DNA from: Ruminococcus sp. AM36-2AA
GTDB taxonomy: Bacteria > Bacillota > Clostridia > Lachnospirales > Lachnospiraceae
Length of the DNA stretch: 60,778 bases
NCBI RefSeq assembly: GCF_003461955.1
Contig: NZ_QTYB01000009.1
Span: 1 to 60,778, forward strand
Direction of reading: 5' to 3'
The position numbers and the translations under genes were made by a program. The notes under the pieces were generated by a model. That model ran no database searches, was not told the origin of the DNA, and was given only the letters and a program-made list of their open reading frames with translations. This document shows, one piece after another, positions 8,073 to 16,523 of the stretch (positions are counted from its first letter, which is position 1; the number at the start of each line of letters is the position of its first letter).

Positions 8073-9047
8073 TTATCCCCTTTCTGCCACGATCCCTGGC
8101 TCTACATCCTCAAAGGTAAAGCTGGTAAGCGGACCCTTTGACTCCGCATCCTCGCCTGCCTGATACTCACCGTAAAACGCATCAATATCCTTGATAAACT
8201 TACGGTTAAACAGATGAAGGGGAATTCCCTGCGGGCAGACTCTGCTGCACTCGCCACAGTCCGTACATCTTCCGGCTACATGGAAGGCACGGATCACATG
8301 GAACATCTTTTCCTCAAAGGAATCCACATTTGCCTTCTGGGCGCTGTCGAATTTGTTGCTGTCAAAAACGCATTTGCGGCAGCTACAGGCCGGACATACA
8401 TTACGACAGGCATTACAGCGGATACATTTACTCAGCTCGCTCTGCCAGAATGCAAATTTTTCTTCCGGACTCATTGCCTCGATCCGCTCAACTTCTGCGA
8501 AACGGTCAGCGTCCTTTGTCTCCTTTGACTCACCGATCAGTTCATCGTAAATTTTATGCTCTTTTCCTTTACATACATGGCAGCGTTCCAGCATGGCATC
8601 TTTGTATGCACAGGTTTTTTCTCCGTAAACAGTATCCACAGTCAATGTCTCTGCATCTCCGGTAATCTCTGCTCCGGAAATTCCCCGGATACCCTTGATC
8701 CCCATTTTGCGGATCTTTTCAATATCCAGCTTTCCTTTACAGCCAACACCTACGATATAGGCTTTCTCTCTGTCCACGCGATGCTCTTTTAAAAGCTGGT
8801 TAAAGCTGTATGTATCGCAGGGCTTCAGACAGACCATGGTTTTTCCTTCCAGCTTGGAAGCTTCGATCATATATTTGCTTAAATTGGCACCGCAGAATCC
8901 ATCATAGACAAAATCCTCCAGAGATTCCGGTGTCTCAAAATAGGCCGGTTCCGGATTAAAGGCAAGATCTCCGGCTTTCCACCCAAGAACCCGGGCTACC
9001 GTGCCATCTGCAAGCAGTTCTTTTGCACGTTTTATCAGCTCCTGCAT
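8073..9047 (-). CDS. 4Fe-4S protein of the Hdr-Flox cluster (FloxC/D-like)
   Basis: A 324-aa electron-transfer protein. The N-terminal half resembles the beta-subunit family of coenzyme F420-type hydrogenases and Rnf/AsrA-like proteins (FCGANLSKYMIEAS, VCLKPCDTYSF, VGVGCKGKLD). The C-terminal half has two clusters, CIRCNACRNVCPACSC and CTDCGECSRVCPQG. GGAGG lies 7 bases before the start at 9047, and the gene overlaps the MvhD stop by 13 bases. Its place between MvhD and FloxB matches known Hdr-Flox loci; the precise subunit letter is not assigned. Confidence 0.75.
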   Translation of the reverse strand: MQELIKRAKELLADGTVARVLGWKAGDLAFNPEPAYFETPESLEDFVYDGFCGANLSKYMIEASKLEGKTMVCLKPCDTYSFNQLLKEHRVDREKAYIVGVGCKGKLDIEKIRKMGIKGIRGISGAEITGDAETLTVDTVYGEKTCAYKDAMLERCHVCKGKEHKIYDELIGESKETKDADRFAEVERIEAMSPEEKFAFWQSELSKCIRCNACRNVCPACSCRKCVFDSNKFDSAQKANVDSFEEKMFHVIRAFHVAGRCTDCGECSRVCPQGIPLHLFNRKFIKDIDAFYGEYQAGEDAESKGPLTSFTFEDVEPGIVAERG

Positions 9048-9478
9048 CTTATATCCTCCAATCTCACGTTTTTACCAAGTGAATGGATCTTTTCAACAAA
9101 CTCATTCATAGTCTGTGAAAATTTCACGCCCTCTGCGGCAGATACCCATTCCACACGTGTTCTTCCGTTTTCCACACCAATATAATCCAGCATTGAAAAC
9201 AGAAGTGTCATACGTCTTCTTGCATAATAGTTTCCGGTACTGTAATGACAGTCTCCCGGATGGCATCCGCACATGATCACACCATCGGCTCCTTTTTCAA
9301 AGGCACGGAGGATGAACATGGGATTGACACGGCAGGAACATGGAACACGGATGATCTTTACATCCGCCGGATAGCTCAAACGGCTGCTTCCTGCAAGGTC
9401 TGCTCCGGCGTAACTACACCAGTTACAGCAGAATGCCACGATCTTTGGTCTGAATTCTTCCTTTGTTTCTATCGACAT
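9035..9478 (-). CDS. mvhD: MvhD-like hydrogenase iron-sulfur (delta) subunit
   Basis: A 147-aa adaptor that connects HdrA to an electron donor module in methanogens and in Hdr-containing bacteria. Family Cys motifs are visible: FCCNWCSYAGAD at the N-terminus, VPCSCRVNP and MCGCHPGDCHYSTGN, which together bind a 2Fe-2S cluster. The start ATG at 9478 has GGAGGTG 8 bases upstream and overlaps the HdrA stop codon; the longer upstream frame is the HdrA coding region read in another frame. Placement between HdrA and the Flox genes supports transfer of electrons between NADH and the HdrA flavin. Confidence 0.9.
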   Translation of the reverse strand: MSIETKEEFRPKIVAFCCNWCSYAGADLAGSSRLSYPADVKIIRVPCSCRVNPMFILRAFEKGADGVIMCGCHPGDCHYSTGNYYARRRMTLLFSMLDYIGVENGRTRVEWVSAAEGVKFSQTMNEFVEKIHSLGKNVRLEDIRCRS

Positions 9479-11457
9479 ATTGCATCCACCTCCGCGATAA
9501 TCTGTCTGTTGGAGAAGCCCTGAAGGTCCATGGCTCCTGACGGGCAGGCTACTGTGCAGGCACCGCAGCCCTGGCAAAGTGCTGTATTGACAACCGCAAC
9601 TCTTCTTGTCTCACGGATACCGTGATCGTTGACCTGTTTCTCCTCATAGGAAATCGCTCCGTAAGGACATACATTTGCACAGGTAGAGCATCCGTTACAG
9701 AGAAGCTCGTCGGATTTTGCCGTACATGGATTGGTGGTCAGCTTGTCCTTTGCAAGAAGTCCTATAGCCTTTACAGCCGCAGCTCCTGCCTGGGCAACTG
9801 TCTCCGGGATATCCTTTGGTCCCTGGCATACACCGGAAAGGAAAATTCCTGCTGTCGGTGATTCTACAGGACGAAGCTTTGCATGGGCTTCTGTAAGGAA
9901 ATTGTTGGTGTCAATACTTGCAGTAAGCATGGTAGCGATCTTACGTACATCCGGATTCGGTTCAATGGCTGTTGCAAGAACTACCATATCTGCTTTCTTA
10001 AAGATCTGCTTATTATCAAGAAGATCCGAGCCCTGAACAAGAAGTGTTCCATCCGGCTGCGGGATTACTTTTCCTACCTGACCTTTGATGTAGTTTACGT
10101 TATACTGCTCAACTGCTCTTCTGTAAAACTCATCGAAGTTTTTACCAGGTGTACGGACATCAATATAAAATACCGTCACATTGGTATCCGGATATTTATC
10201 ACGGATCAGCATGGCATGCTTAGCTGTGTACATACAGCAGATCTTGGAACAGTATGGCTTTCCACGGTCATCGGAGCAACGGCTTCCAACACACTGGATA
10301 AATACGATCTCCTTCGGTGCTTTTCCATCGGAGAGGCGCTCAAGATGTCCTTTTGTAGGTCCTGCAGCATTCATGATACGCTCCAGCTCCAGAGATGTGA
10401 TCACATCCTTGCTCTGGCTGTATGCATATTCATCATATTTGTCAAGCTTGATGGTATCAAATCCGGTTGCCACCACGATCGCTCCGTATTTCTGTGTTAC
10501 GATCTCATCCTGCTGATCGTAATCAATGGCTCCTGCCTGACATACTTTGGAGCAGACACCACATTTGCCTGTCTTAAATTTCAGGCAATGCTCTCTGTCG
10601 ATCACAGGAACATTTGGAATTGCCTGTGCAAACGGAGTATAGATAGCTGACCGGTTGTTCAGCCCTCTGTTGAACTCATTGGGAATCTTTTTGGAAGGAC
10701 ATTTTTCCTGGCAGACTCCACAGCCTGTACATTTGTCCATGTTGACACTTCGCGCTTTTTTGCGGATATCAACAGTAAAATCTCCTACAAAACCTGCAAC
10801 TTTTTCTACTTCACTGTATGTATAGATATTGATCTTTTCGTGAGCTGCAGCCTCCACCATTTTTGGAGTAAGGATACATGCGGAGCAATCCAGAGTAGGG
10901 AAGGTTTTGTCAAGCTGTGACATTCTTCCGCCGATACTTGGTGTTTTTTCCACAATATCAACTTCATAGCCTGCATCGGCAATATCAAGAGCCGTCTGGA
11001 TTCCGGCGATACCGCCTCCGATGATCAGGGCTCTCTTTGTAACCTGGCTTTCTCCCGGCTGAAGAGGAGCATTTAAATTGACTTTTGCTACTGCTGCTCT
11101 TGCAAGGATCACGGCCTTCTCCGTAGCCTCCTGCATATCCTTGTGGATCCAGGAACAGTGCTCACGAATATTTGCGATCTCCACCATGTATGGATTCAGG
11201 CCGGCCTTTTCCGCTGCTTTACGGAAAGTTGCCTCATGCATACGCGGAGAACAGGAACAGACAACCACTCCTGTGAGATTTTTTTCACGGATAGCTTCCT
11301 GGATCCTGGACTGTCCTGCTTCGGAACACATATACTGATAATCTTCTGCATGGACAACTCCTGGCTCTTTTGCAATGATCTCCACAACCTTTTTCACGTC
11401 TACCGTAGCGGCAATATTACTTCCGCAATGACAGACAAATACACCGATTCTCTGCAC
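9469..11457 (-). CDS. hdrA: HdrA, FAD and Fe-S electron-bifurcating subunit
   Basis: The CoB-CoM heterodisulfide reductase A-type flavoprotein, 662 aa, the site of flavin-based electron bifurcation in characterised complexes. In order: an N-terminal FVCHCGSNI region, the FAD-binding ALIIGGGIAGIQTALD (about 140-155), DCSACILTPKM, ferredoxin-like CTGCGVCQEKCP, a CGVCSKVC cluster, a second flavin-fold part and C-terminal CNGCSTCANVCP and CQGCGACTVACP. The start is the GTG at 11457 with GGAGGTG 5 bases upstream; an in-frame start at 11487 would lie inside hdrC. It partners HdrB, HdrC and MvhD. No methanogenesis or DsrC gene is visible, so the acceptor is probably fumarate. Confidence 0.92.
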   Translation of the reverse strand: MQRIGVFVCHCGSNIAATVDVKKVVEIIAKEPGVVHAEDYQYMCSEAGQSRIQEAIREKNLTGVVVCSCSPRMHEATFRKAAEKAGLNPYMVEIANIREHCSWIHKDMQEATEKAVILARAAVAKVNLNAPLQPGESQVTKRALIIGGGIAGIQTALDIADAGYEVDIVEKTPSIGGRMSQLDKTFPTLDCSACILTPKMVEAAAHEKINIYTYSEVEKVAGFVGDFTVDIRKKARSVNMDKCTGCGVCQEKCPSKKIPNEFNRGLNNRSAIYTPFAQAIPNVPVIDREHCLKFKTGKCGVCSKVCQAGAIDYDQQDEIVTQKYGAIVVATGFDTIKLDKYDEYAYSQSKDVITSLELERIMNAAGPTKGHLERLSDGKAPKEIVFIQCVGSRCSDDRGKPYCSKICCMYTAKHAMLIRDKYPDTNVTVFYIDVRTPGKNFDEFYRRAVEQYNVNYIKGQVGKVIPQPDGTLLVQGSDLLDNKQIFKKADMVVLATAIEPNPDVRKIATMLTASIDTNNFLTEAHAKLRPVESPTAGIFLSGVCQGPKDIPETVAQAGAAAVKAIGLLAKDKLTTNPCTAKSDELLCNGCSTCANVCPYGAISYEEKQVNDHGIRETRRVAVVNTALCQGCGACTVACPSGAMDLQGFSNRQIIAEVDAICR

Positions 11458-11461
11458 TTTC

Positions 11462-11851
11462 TCACCTCCTGTATCTTCTGAACGCACTTACAAGCAGCTG
11501 CTGAGGAAGCTCCGGATCAAGAAGCTCCGGAATTTCATTTGGTGAAAGATAGTCTCCGCCTTTTTCCCGAACAACCAGCTGTCTTGCCCCGTCAATGATC
11601 TTTCCGGGTTTTACGTCTCGCGGACAGCGCTCCACACAGGCAAAACAGGAAAGACATTTCCACAGGGATGCTGAATTTACAAGTGCTTCGATATTTTCAT
11701 TGATCACGTAGGACACAAACTGATGAGGCTTGATATCCATCTCGTCAAAGGATGGGCAGGTAGCAGAGCATTTGCCACACTTCATACATTTCAGAGGATT
11801 GGTCCCGCTGATCTCCTTTATTTTTTCCGCAGCAGAATGGTTATCTCTCAT
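11462..11851 (-). CDS. hdrC: HdrC, 4Fe-4S subunit
   Basis: A 129-aa two-cluster ferredoxin-like protein that links HdrA to HdrB. The motifs are CMKCGKCSATCP (about residues 22-33) and CLSCFACVERCP (about 66-77). It begins with an ATGA overlap with the hdrB stop and ends 4 bases before the hdrA GTG start. Length and motif spacing are normal for HdrC. In this operon it should carry electrons out to the HdrB clusters or to the FrdB-like protein. Confidence 0.9.
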   Translation of the reverse strand: MRDNHSAAEKIKEISGTNPLKCMKCGKCSATCPSFDEMDIKPHQFVSYVINENIEALVNSASLWKCLSCFACVERCPRDVKPGKIIDGARQLVVREKGGDYLSPNEIPELLDPELPQQLLVSAFRRYRR

Positions 11852-12651
11852 TTTGCCACCTCCTCTTTGACGCCAAGGGCTTCTGCCAGAAGCTCTGTAA
11901 AATAGTAAACCGGCAGTCTGTTTCCGGCATTTTTATTCAGATTATATTTGCACAGTGGACAGGCAGTGATCAGCATATCTGCGCCAAATCCGGCTGCACT
12001 TTCTTCGATCTTTTCACACATATTCTGTGACATTTCTTTTTCTTTCAGGGATATATATCCTCCACAGCATTCATTTCTGTAAGGATAGATCACAGGCTCA
12101 GCGCCAAGGGCACGGATAAAATCCTCCATGATCCTTGGATTTTCCGGATCATCAAATGCCATGATCTTTCCAGGTCTCAGAAGCAGACATCCGTAATAGG
12201 CTCCGATCTTCTTTCCGGTAAAAGGATTTACTACTTTTTCTTTCAGTTTATCAAAACCGACTCTGTCCCGGAGAACCTCCAGATAATGGAGAACGGTTGT
12301 CTCTCCTTCATAGGGAGCTTCCAGCTGCATATAATTGTTGGCTCTGGTCCGGATATCTTCCACATTTTTCATATCATCATTGACACGCTTGATCACATGA
12401 TGACAGGCTGAACAGATCGTCACCAGATCCTGGCCTTTTTCTTTTGCCTGGTTTAACGCACGGACGGAAGAAAGCTTTGTGGCGATCTCGTCTGTGCCAA
12501 GCGGATAAACACCACCACAACACTGCCAATCCTCGATCTCCTCAAGCTCAAACCCAAGGGCTGTGGCACTGGCTCTGGCATACTCATCCAGATCTTTGGC
12601 CTTTGTTCTCAGGGTGCAACCCGGATAATAACTGTACTTCATACTTTTCAT
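11848..12651 (-). CDS. hdrB: HdrB, CCG-domain (non-cubane Fe-S) subunit
   Basis: Catalytic-type subunit of heterodisulfide reductases, 267 aa, with two full CCG domains. The first is C12, CCGG (44-47) and CSAC (79-82); the second is the GCLLLRP Cys, ECCGGYI and CPLC. In methanogen HdrB these bind two non-cubane 4Fe-4S clusters that reduce a disulfide. Here, in an operon with FrdA, they may replace the HdrB-like C-terminus of thiol:fumarate reductase. First gene of the operon. Start choice is between ATG 12651 and ATG 12642; AAAGGA is 3 or 12 bases away, so neither is ideal. Confidence 0.9.
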   Translation of the reverse strand: MKSMKYSYYPGCTLRTKAKDLDEYARASATALGFELEEIEDWQCCGGVYPLGTDEIATKLSSVRALNQAKEKGQDLVTICSACHHVIKRVNDDMKNVEDIRTRANNYMQLEAPYEGETTVLHYLEVLRDRVGFDKLKEKVVNPFTGKKIGAYYGCLLLRPGKIMAFDDPENPRIMEDFIRALGAEPVIYPYRNECCGGYISLKEKEMSQNMCEKIEESAAGFGADMLITACPLCKYNLNKNAGNRLPVYYFTELLAEALGVKEEVAK

Positions 12652-12706
12652 TATCCTTTCTTAGTCTAAAATCTGACGGTTTAAATGCATCTTTTTTATC
12701 TAAATA

Positions 12707-12724
12707 TTGTTTATTTTTTAACAA
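12707..12724. promoter_or_regulatory. Rex-like operator upstream of the Hdr-Flox-Frd operon
   Basis: TTGTTTATTTTTTAACAA matches the Rex consensus TTGTTAA-N4-TTAACAA at all but one specified position and lies inside a wider ATATTGTT/AACAATAT palindrome. It is 56 bases before hdrB. Rex represses fermentative NADH-oxidising genes when NADH is low, which fits the proposed pathway. A weaker related inverted repeat, GTGTT and AACAC around a T-tract, is at 12901-12915. Confidence 0.65.
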
Positions 12725-12851
12725 TATATACATAAAAAAAGGAAACCTGACTAACACTTACTTGAGATTTTTTCTTAAAAGTGCTCAAATAAAAGAGGTA
12801 AAACACTCTTCCTCCGCAATTAAGAAGTGTATTAGCTCGATTTCTTAAATC

Positions 12852-12880
12852 ATCATAACACGATATTCTTATTTCTACAA
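12852..12880 (-). promoter_or_regulatory. Predicted promoter of the hdrB operon
   Basis: Minus strand: TTGTAG (12875-12880), 17 bases, TATGAT (12852-12857). The leader would be about 190 bases and contain the Rex-like site plus an imperfect CACTTCTT/AAGAGTG pairing (about 12802-12830). The 12652-13066 interval otherwise holds only AT-rich sequence and the transpeptidase terminator. Confidence 0.45.
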
Positions 12881-12967
12881 GTCATTTCCAGTAATTTCTT
12901 GTGTTTTTTTTAACACACTTTTAAAAATTCTTCTCATTACTGACACGGTGTTGTAATTTCCTGTGGC

Positions 12968-13002
12968 ATAAAAAAGCTCCGGATTTCTCCGAAGCTTTTT
13001 TA
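12968..13002 (-). terminator. Intrinsic terminator after the L,D-transpeptidase gene
   Basis: AAAAAGCTCCGGA (12971-12983) and TCCGAAGCTTTTT (12988-13000) form a near-perfect stem with a 4-base loop. A-tracts on one side and T-tracts on the other make it able to work in both directions. Confidence 0.85.
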
Positions 13003-13066
13003 AGTCTATCTGACTCATCCGGCCAGATTACCCGGCTTTAGACCAGGTGACTGTTTTCTTTTTCAA

Positions 13067-14506
13067 TCAGTAAATAATGATCGGGTATCCCGCATCAATC
13101 GTCTCATAGATCAGTGCCGCCTGATCCTTTGGCAGGTTGATACATCCGTGGCTTCCGTTGGTCTTATACCGGTTTCCACCAAAAGAGGACTGCCAGGAAG
13201 CATCATGAAGTCCCTGTCCGTAGACAAAAGGCATCCAGTAATTGACCTTTACATCATATCCATATTCCGCGCTGGTCAGATTAAAAGGACTTGCCTTATA
13301 AGCAATGGGCCATGCACCACGGTATGTTTCCCGGCCCTTCACCGGTTTTCCGCTGACAATATCCGTTTCTGTCACAAGGTTTCCATCTTTATAAAGCCAC
13401 AGATGCTGGGCATCCAGGCTGACTTCTATGTAGCTGCCTGCAAGATCGTCAGTTCCGTTTCTCTGATAACCGGTTTTGCTGTAAACGGGATCACGGGTAA
13501 CTGCAGTACCACTTTTCAGATCTTCCACAAGCTGTGCGTACTCTCCGTCCTGGTCGATCCGGTATCCATACTCATTCCCCTCAATGGTCACGTCCGTTCC
13601 CGTTGAGGTATGGAAAGTACGGGGAACATAAATGGTATTGTATTTGTTGGCAAGATCGCTGATATAGGTTTTGATGGCATCTTCATCCAGAGTCAGGGTC
13701 TCACCTTCCGCTTTCAGCCAGGAACTGATGGTGTCTGCATCCAGCACAACCGTTTCACTTCCAAATGTGTATGTAACTGTAGTACTCCGGTATTTTTTCA
13801 GCTGACTGTTCAGACTTGTAACTTTATTTTCCATATCTTCTGTTGCTGTCACTGCCGGGCTGATATATACATGTTTGTTCAACGGGATTGTGATTGTATC
13901 TCCAAGAAGAGCTGTATCAAATGCCGCATTCAGATTTGTGTCCACGGTGGTCTCCAGTTTATCCGGATCAATCTCCGTGCCCTGTACCTGTTTCACAAGG
14001 ATGAATTCTTTTTTCTCCTCATTGTACTGAATGGATGCATCGGTGGAAGATTTTCTTTCTTCCGTTCCGAAATTGGAAAGATCCAGAGCCTGTTTTTCCT
14101 GCTCCTCATCTTCCTCGATCTGGCATTCCAGATTTACGTTTTCTTCCTTTGGAAAAATCTTCCGGTTCTCTTCTCTCTGTTTCTGAAGGTCTGTAAGCTT
14201 ATTCAGAAGATCTTCCTCATTGAGGCTGTACCCCAGATCTTTGAGCGTCATGCTGTAAACCTCCTTGTCATTTTCCTGAAAAGATACCGGCCGGTTTTCA
14301 AATTCCGCAGCAATTTTTTCTTCTGCCTGCTTTGCGTCCAGCCTGGAAACCTCCACTCCCCACACGGAAATTTTCCGGCCCAGTGTGTTGTGATCTGCCA
14401 TGTATGTGTAGCCAAATAACCCGGCCACAGCCAGGATTGCTGCGGCAATACAGATCCCAAGTATGATCTTCAGTGTCTTTTTACTGATGGTTGATTTTTT
14501 CTCCAT
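13067..14506 (-). CDS. L,D-transpeptidase (YkuD) with peptidoglycan-binding domain
   Basis: A 479-aa membrane-anchored cell wall enzyme predicted to make 3-3 peptidoglycan crosslinks. It has a basic cytoplasmic start, one membrane helix (about residues 13-35, IILGICIAAAILAVAGLFGY), a long extracytoplasmic region of the peptidoglycan-binding type-4 kind (about 45-330) and a C-terminal YkuD domain (about 355-479). The catalytic motif SHGCINLPKDQA holds the active His and Cys. Length and layout match other Clostridia L,D-transpeptidases. It stands alone between the redox operon and the dehydratase operon, with its own terminator. A possible promoter lies at 14564-14593. Confidence 0.92.
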   Translation of the reverse strand: MEKKSTISKKTLKIILGICIAAAILAVAGLFGYTYMADHNTLGRKISVWGVEVSRLDAKQAEEKIAAEFENRPVSFQENDKEVYSMTLKDLGYSLNEEDLLNKLTDLQKQREENRKIFPKEENVNLECQIEEDEEQEKQALDLSNFGTEERKSSTDASIQYNEEKKEFILVKQVQGTEIDPDKLETTVDTNLNAAFDTALLGDTITIPLNKHVYISPAVTATEDMENKVTSLNSQLKKYRSTTVTYTFGSETVVLDADTISSWLKAEGETLTLDEDAIKTYISDLANKYNTIYVPRTFHTSTGTDVTIEGNEYGYRIDQDGEYAQLVEDLKSGTAVTRDPVYSKTGYQRNGTDDLAGSYIEVSLDAQHLWLYKDGNLVTETDIVSGKPVKGRETYRGAWPIAYKASPFNLTSAEYGYDVKVNYWMPFVYGQGLHDASWQSSFGGNRYKTNGSHGCINLPKDQAALIYETIDAGYPIIIY

Positions 14507-14563
14507 ACCCTTATCCCTCGAGTCTTATGTATTATATGTTATGTTGTCACATTGGCTGTTATT

Positions 14564-14593
14564 ATAATACAACGAATCCCCCTCTTCTGTAAA
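14564..14593 (-). promoter_or_regulatory. Predicted promoter of the L,D-transpeptidase gene
   Basis: Minus strand: TTTACA (14588-14593), 18 bases, TATTAT (14564-14569), giving a leader of about 50 bases before the ATG at 14506. Other TATAAT-like boxes occur nearby at 14530-14536, so the exact start is uncertain. Confidence 0.4.
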
Positions 14594-14623
14594 AATGATT
14601 TATCCAGGATCCGCCTGAACCGG

Positions 14624-14665
14624 TAAAAAAAGACAGACTGCCACTCCTCGCGAAAATCTGTCCTT
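14624..14665 (-). terminator. Terminator of the aconitase/isopropylmalate dehydratase-like operon
   Basis: Minus strand: GGACAGA pairs with TCTGTC across about 19 bases and is followed by TTTTTTT (plus 14625-14631). It lies about 60 bases after the stop of the large subunit at 14724. Confidence 0.7.
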
Positions 14666-14723
14666 TCATACGTTTCTTTTTTATGTTTCTGTCAGCAGTA
14701 TTTCCGAACGGATCTTCTGCTGC

Positions 14724-15968
14724 TTATTCCGGCATTACGATCTTACCTGCGATCGCACAGGCTGCTGCAGTTTTCGGAGATGCCAGATAGATCTGAACCT
14801 TGGAAGTTCCCATACGTCCCAGGAAATTACGGTTGTTGGTTGCCACAACCTTCTCCCCGTCTGTCAGGATTCCGCCGGTTCTTCCACAGCAAAGTCCGCA
14901 TCCCGGATGTGTGATGATGGCACCTGCCTCAGCAAGCGTATCCAGAATACCAAGTTCAATGGCCTGACGGTAGATCTTGCGGCTTGCAGGAGTTACGATC
15001 AGTTTTACAAAGTCTGCAACTTTTTTGCCCTTCAGGACTTCTGCTGCTGCCATCAGATCTTCCAGACGTCCGTTTGTACAGGAACCGATAAATACCTGAT
15101 CGATGGTCTCACCCTGAAGCTCGCTGACATCACGGATCTTGTCCACCTGTGACGGACAAGCCATAACCGGTACAAAATCCTCTGCCTTATAAGTCATGGT
15201 CTTCATATAAACGGCATCCTCATCGCCTACAAGACTCTTCTGGAACTCATCAAGCTCTGTCTCACAGTAAGCGGCAGTCTTCTCATCCGGTGTGAAAAGT
15301 GCACATTTTGCACCTGCCTCGATCGCCATGTTTGCCATGGTCATACGACTTGCCACAGACATGTTCTCAATGGTGCTTCCGGAAAATTCCAGTGCACGAT
15401 AAGTTGCACCATCTGCACGAAGGTCGCCAATCAGGCGGAGGATGATATCCTTGGACATCACATTCTCCGGAAGTTCTCCGTCGATCACAACTTTAATGGT
15501 TTCCGGAACTTTGATCCACATGGTTCCTGTTCCCAGGATGCTGGCCATCTCTGTATATCCGATACCGGAAGAAAATGCACCGACACATCCGTAAGTGGTA
15601 GTGTGGCTATCTGTACCAAATACGATATTGCCAGGTTTTACGTAACCGGCCTCTGTCATCAACTGGTGGCAGATACCGTCACTTCTGTGCACGTTTTTCA
15701 TACCATATTTGGCTGCAAAAGCATCTCCCACATGGAAATGTCTGGTGTCGTCCTGCTGGCTTGCAGGTACAAGATGGTCATAGATCAGAACAACTTTGTC
15801 CGGATCCCATAGTTTCTGAAAGCCCATCTCCTCGAATTTGTCCGCTACAAACGGAATAAAGATATCATGGATCATCACTCTGTCAACATTGACCGTCACG
15901 ATATCGCCAGGCTTTACTGCTTTGCCTGTGTTATGTCTGATAATTTTCTCAATGATCGTCTCACCCAT
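14724..15968 (-). CDS. Aconitase/3-isopropylmalate dehydratase family, large subunit (first pair)
   Basis: A 414-aa Fe-S hydro-lyase subunit of the archaeal/clostridial LeuC type. It has DHLVPASQ, GTDSHTTTYGCVGAFSSG and the cluster ligands in GSCTNGRLED (about residue 295) and HPGCGLCCGRTGG (about 355). It isomerises a hydroxy di- or tricarboxylate by dehydration and rehydration together with the small subunit at 15988. AAGGAG lies 7 bases before the start. Canonical CTN and GCxxC ligands suggest a normal [4Fe-4S] site. Substrate (isopropylmalate, citrate, homocitrate, methylmalate or dimethylmalate) cannot be decided; no leuA or leuB is adjacent. The fumarate operon nearby makes a central-carbon role possible. 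Confidence 0.85.
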   Translation of the reverse strand: MGETIIEKIIRHNTGKAVKPGDIVTVNVDRVMIHDIFIPFVADKFEEMGFQKLWDPDKVVLIYDHLVPASQQDDTRHFHVGDAFAAKYGMKNVHRSDGICHQLMTEAGYVKPGNIVFGTDSHTTTYGCVGAFSSGIGYTEMASILGTGTMWIKVPETIKVVIDGELPENVMSKDIILRLIGDLRADGATYRALEFSGSTIENMSVASRMTMANMAIEAGAKCALFTPDEKTAAYCETELDEFQKSLVGDEDAVYMKTMTYKAEDFVPVMACPSQVDKIRDVSELQGETIDQVFIGSCTNGRLEDLMAAAEVLKGKKVADFVKLIVTPASRKIYRQAIELGILDTLAEAGAIITHPGCGLCCGRTGGILTDGEKVVATNNRNFLGRMGTSKVQIYLASPKTAAACAIAGKIVMPE

Positions 15969-15987
15969 TATTTCTCTCCTTTCCGTC

Positions 15988-16479
15988 TTAGTCCAGACCG
16001 TTCAGTTTGCGCATGGCTTTTACAAGTCCGCCAGCCTGAATAATATCCATCAGATTCTCCGGAAGAGAAGCAATCGGGTACTGTTTTCCGTTATGGTCTA
16101 CATGCTCGTTCATCACAACTGTAACTTCATCTCCCTCTTTCACATTGTCGTGAAGATCCGGCTGTTCGATAAGAAGAAGGCCGTTGTTGATGGAGTTGCG
16201 GAAAAAGATCCGGGCAAAAGATTTCGCAATAACACACTGTACGCCCAGTGCTTTAATGATCTCCGGTGCCTGCTCTCTGGAGGAACCGCAGCCGAAGTTC
16301 TTTCCTGCTACAATAATGTCACCTTTCTGGATCTGTCCTGCCAGCTCCGGGCGAAGGGGACTGAATCCGTACTGTTTCATATCGTCAATGGTTTTCAGCG
16401 CCAGATACTCGGTCGGAATGATGATATCGGTGTCAATATCATCGCCCAGTACCCACACTTTTCCTGTAAATGCTTCCAT
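15988..16479 (-). CDS. Aconitase/3-isopropylmalate dehydratase family, small subunit (first pair)
   Basis: A 163-aa swivel-domain subunit (LeuD type) completing the active site of the large subunit at 14724. It shows DDIDTDIIIPTEYL near the N-terminus and the invariant FGCGSSREQAPEIIKALG. The substrate-loop sequence after the Tyr-Leu is TEYLALKTI, lacking the Arg described for archaeal isopropylmalate isomerases, which weakens an assignment as LeuD. AGGAG is about 9 bases before the start. It sits 19 bases from the large subunit. Confidence 0.85.
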   Translation of the reverse strand: MEAFTGKVWVLGDDIDTDIIIPTEYLALKTIDDMKQYGFSPLRPELAGQIQKGDIIVAGKNFGCGSSREQAPEIIKALGVQCVIAKSFARIFFRNSINNGLLLIEQPDLHDNVKEGDEVTVVMNEHVDHNGKQYPIASLPENLMDIIQAGGLVKAMRKLNGLD

Positions 16480-16523
16480 ATGTATATTCTCCTGTTTATT
16501 CCTGAATATCTTTTCTGAGGTTT

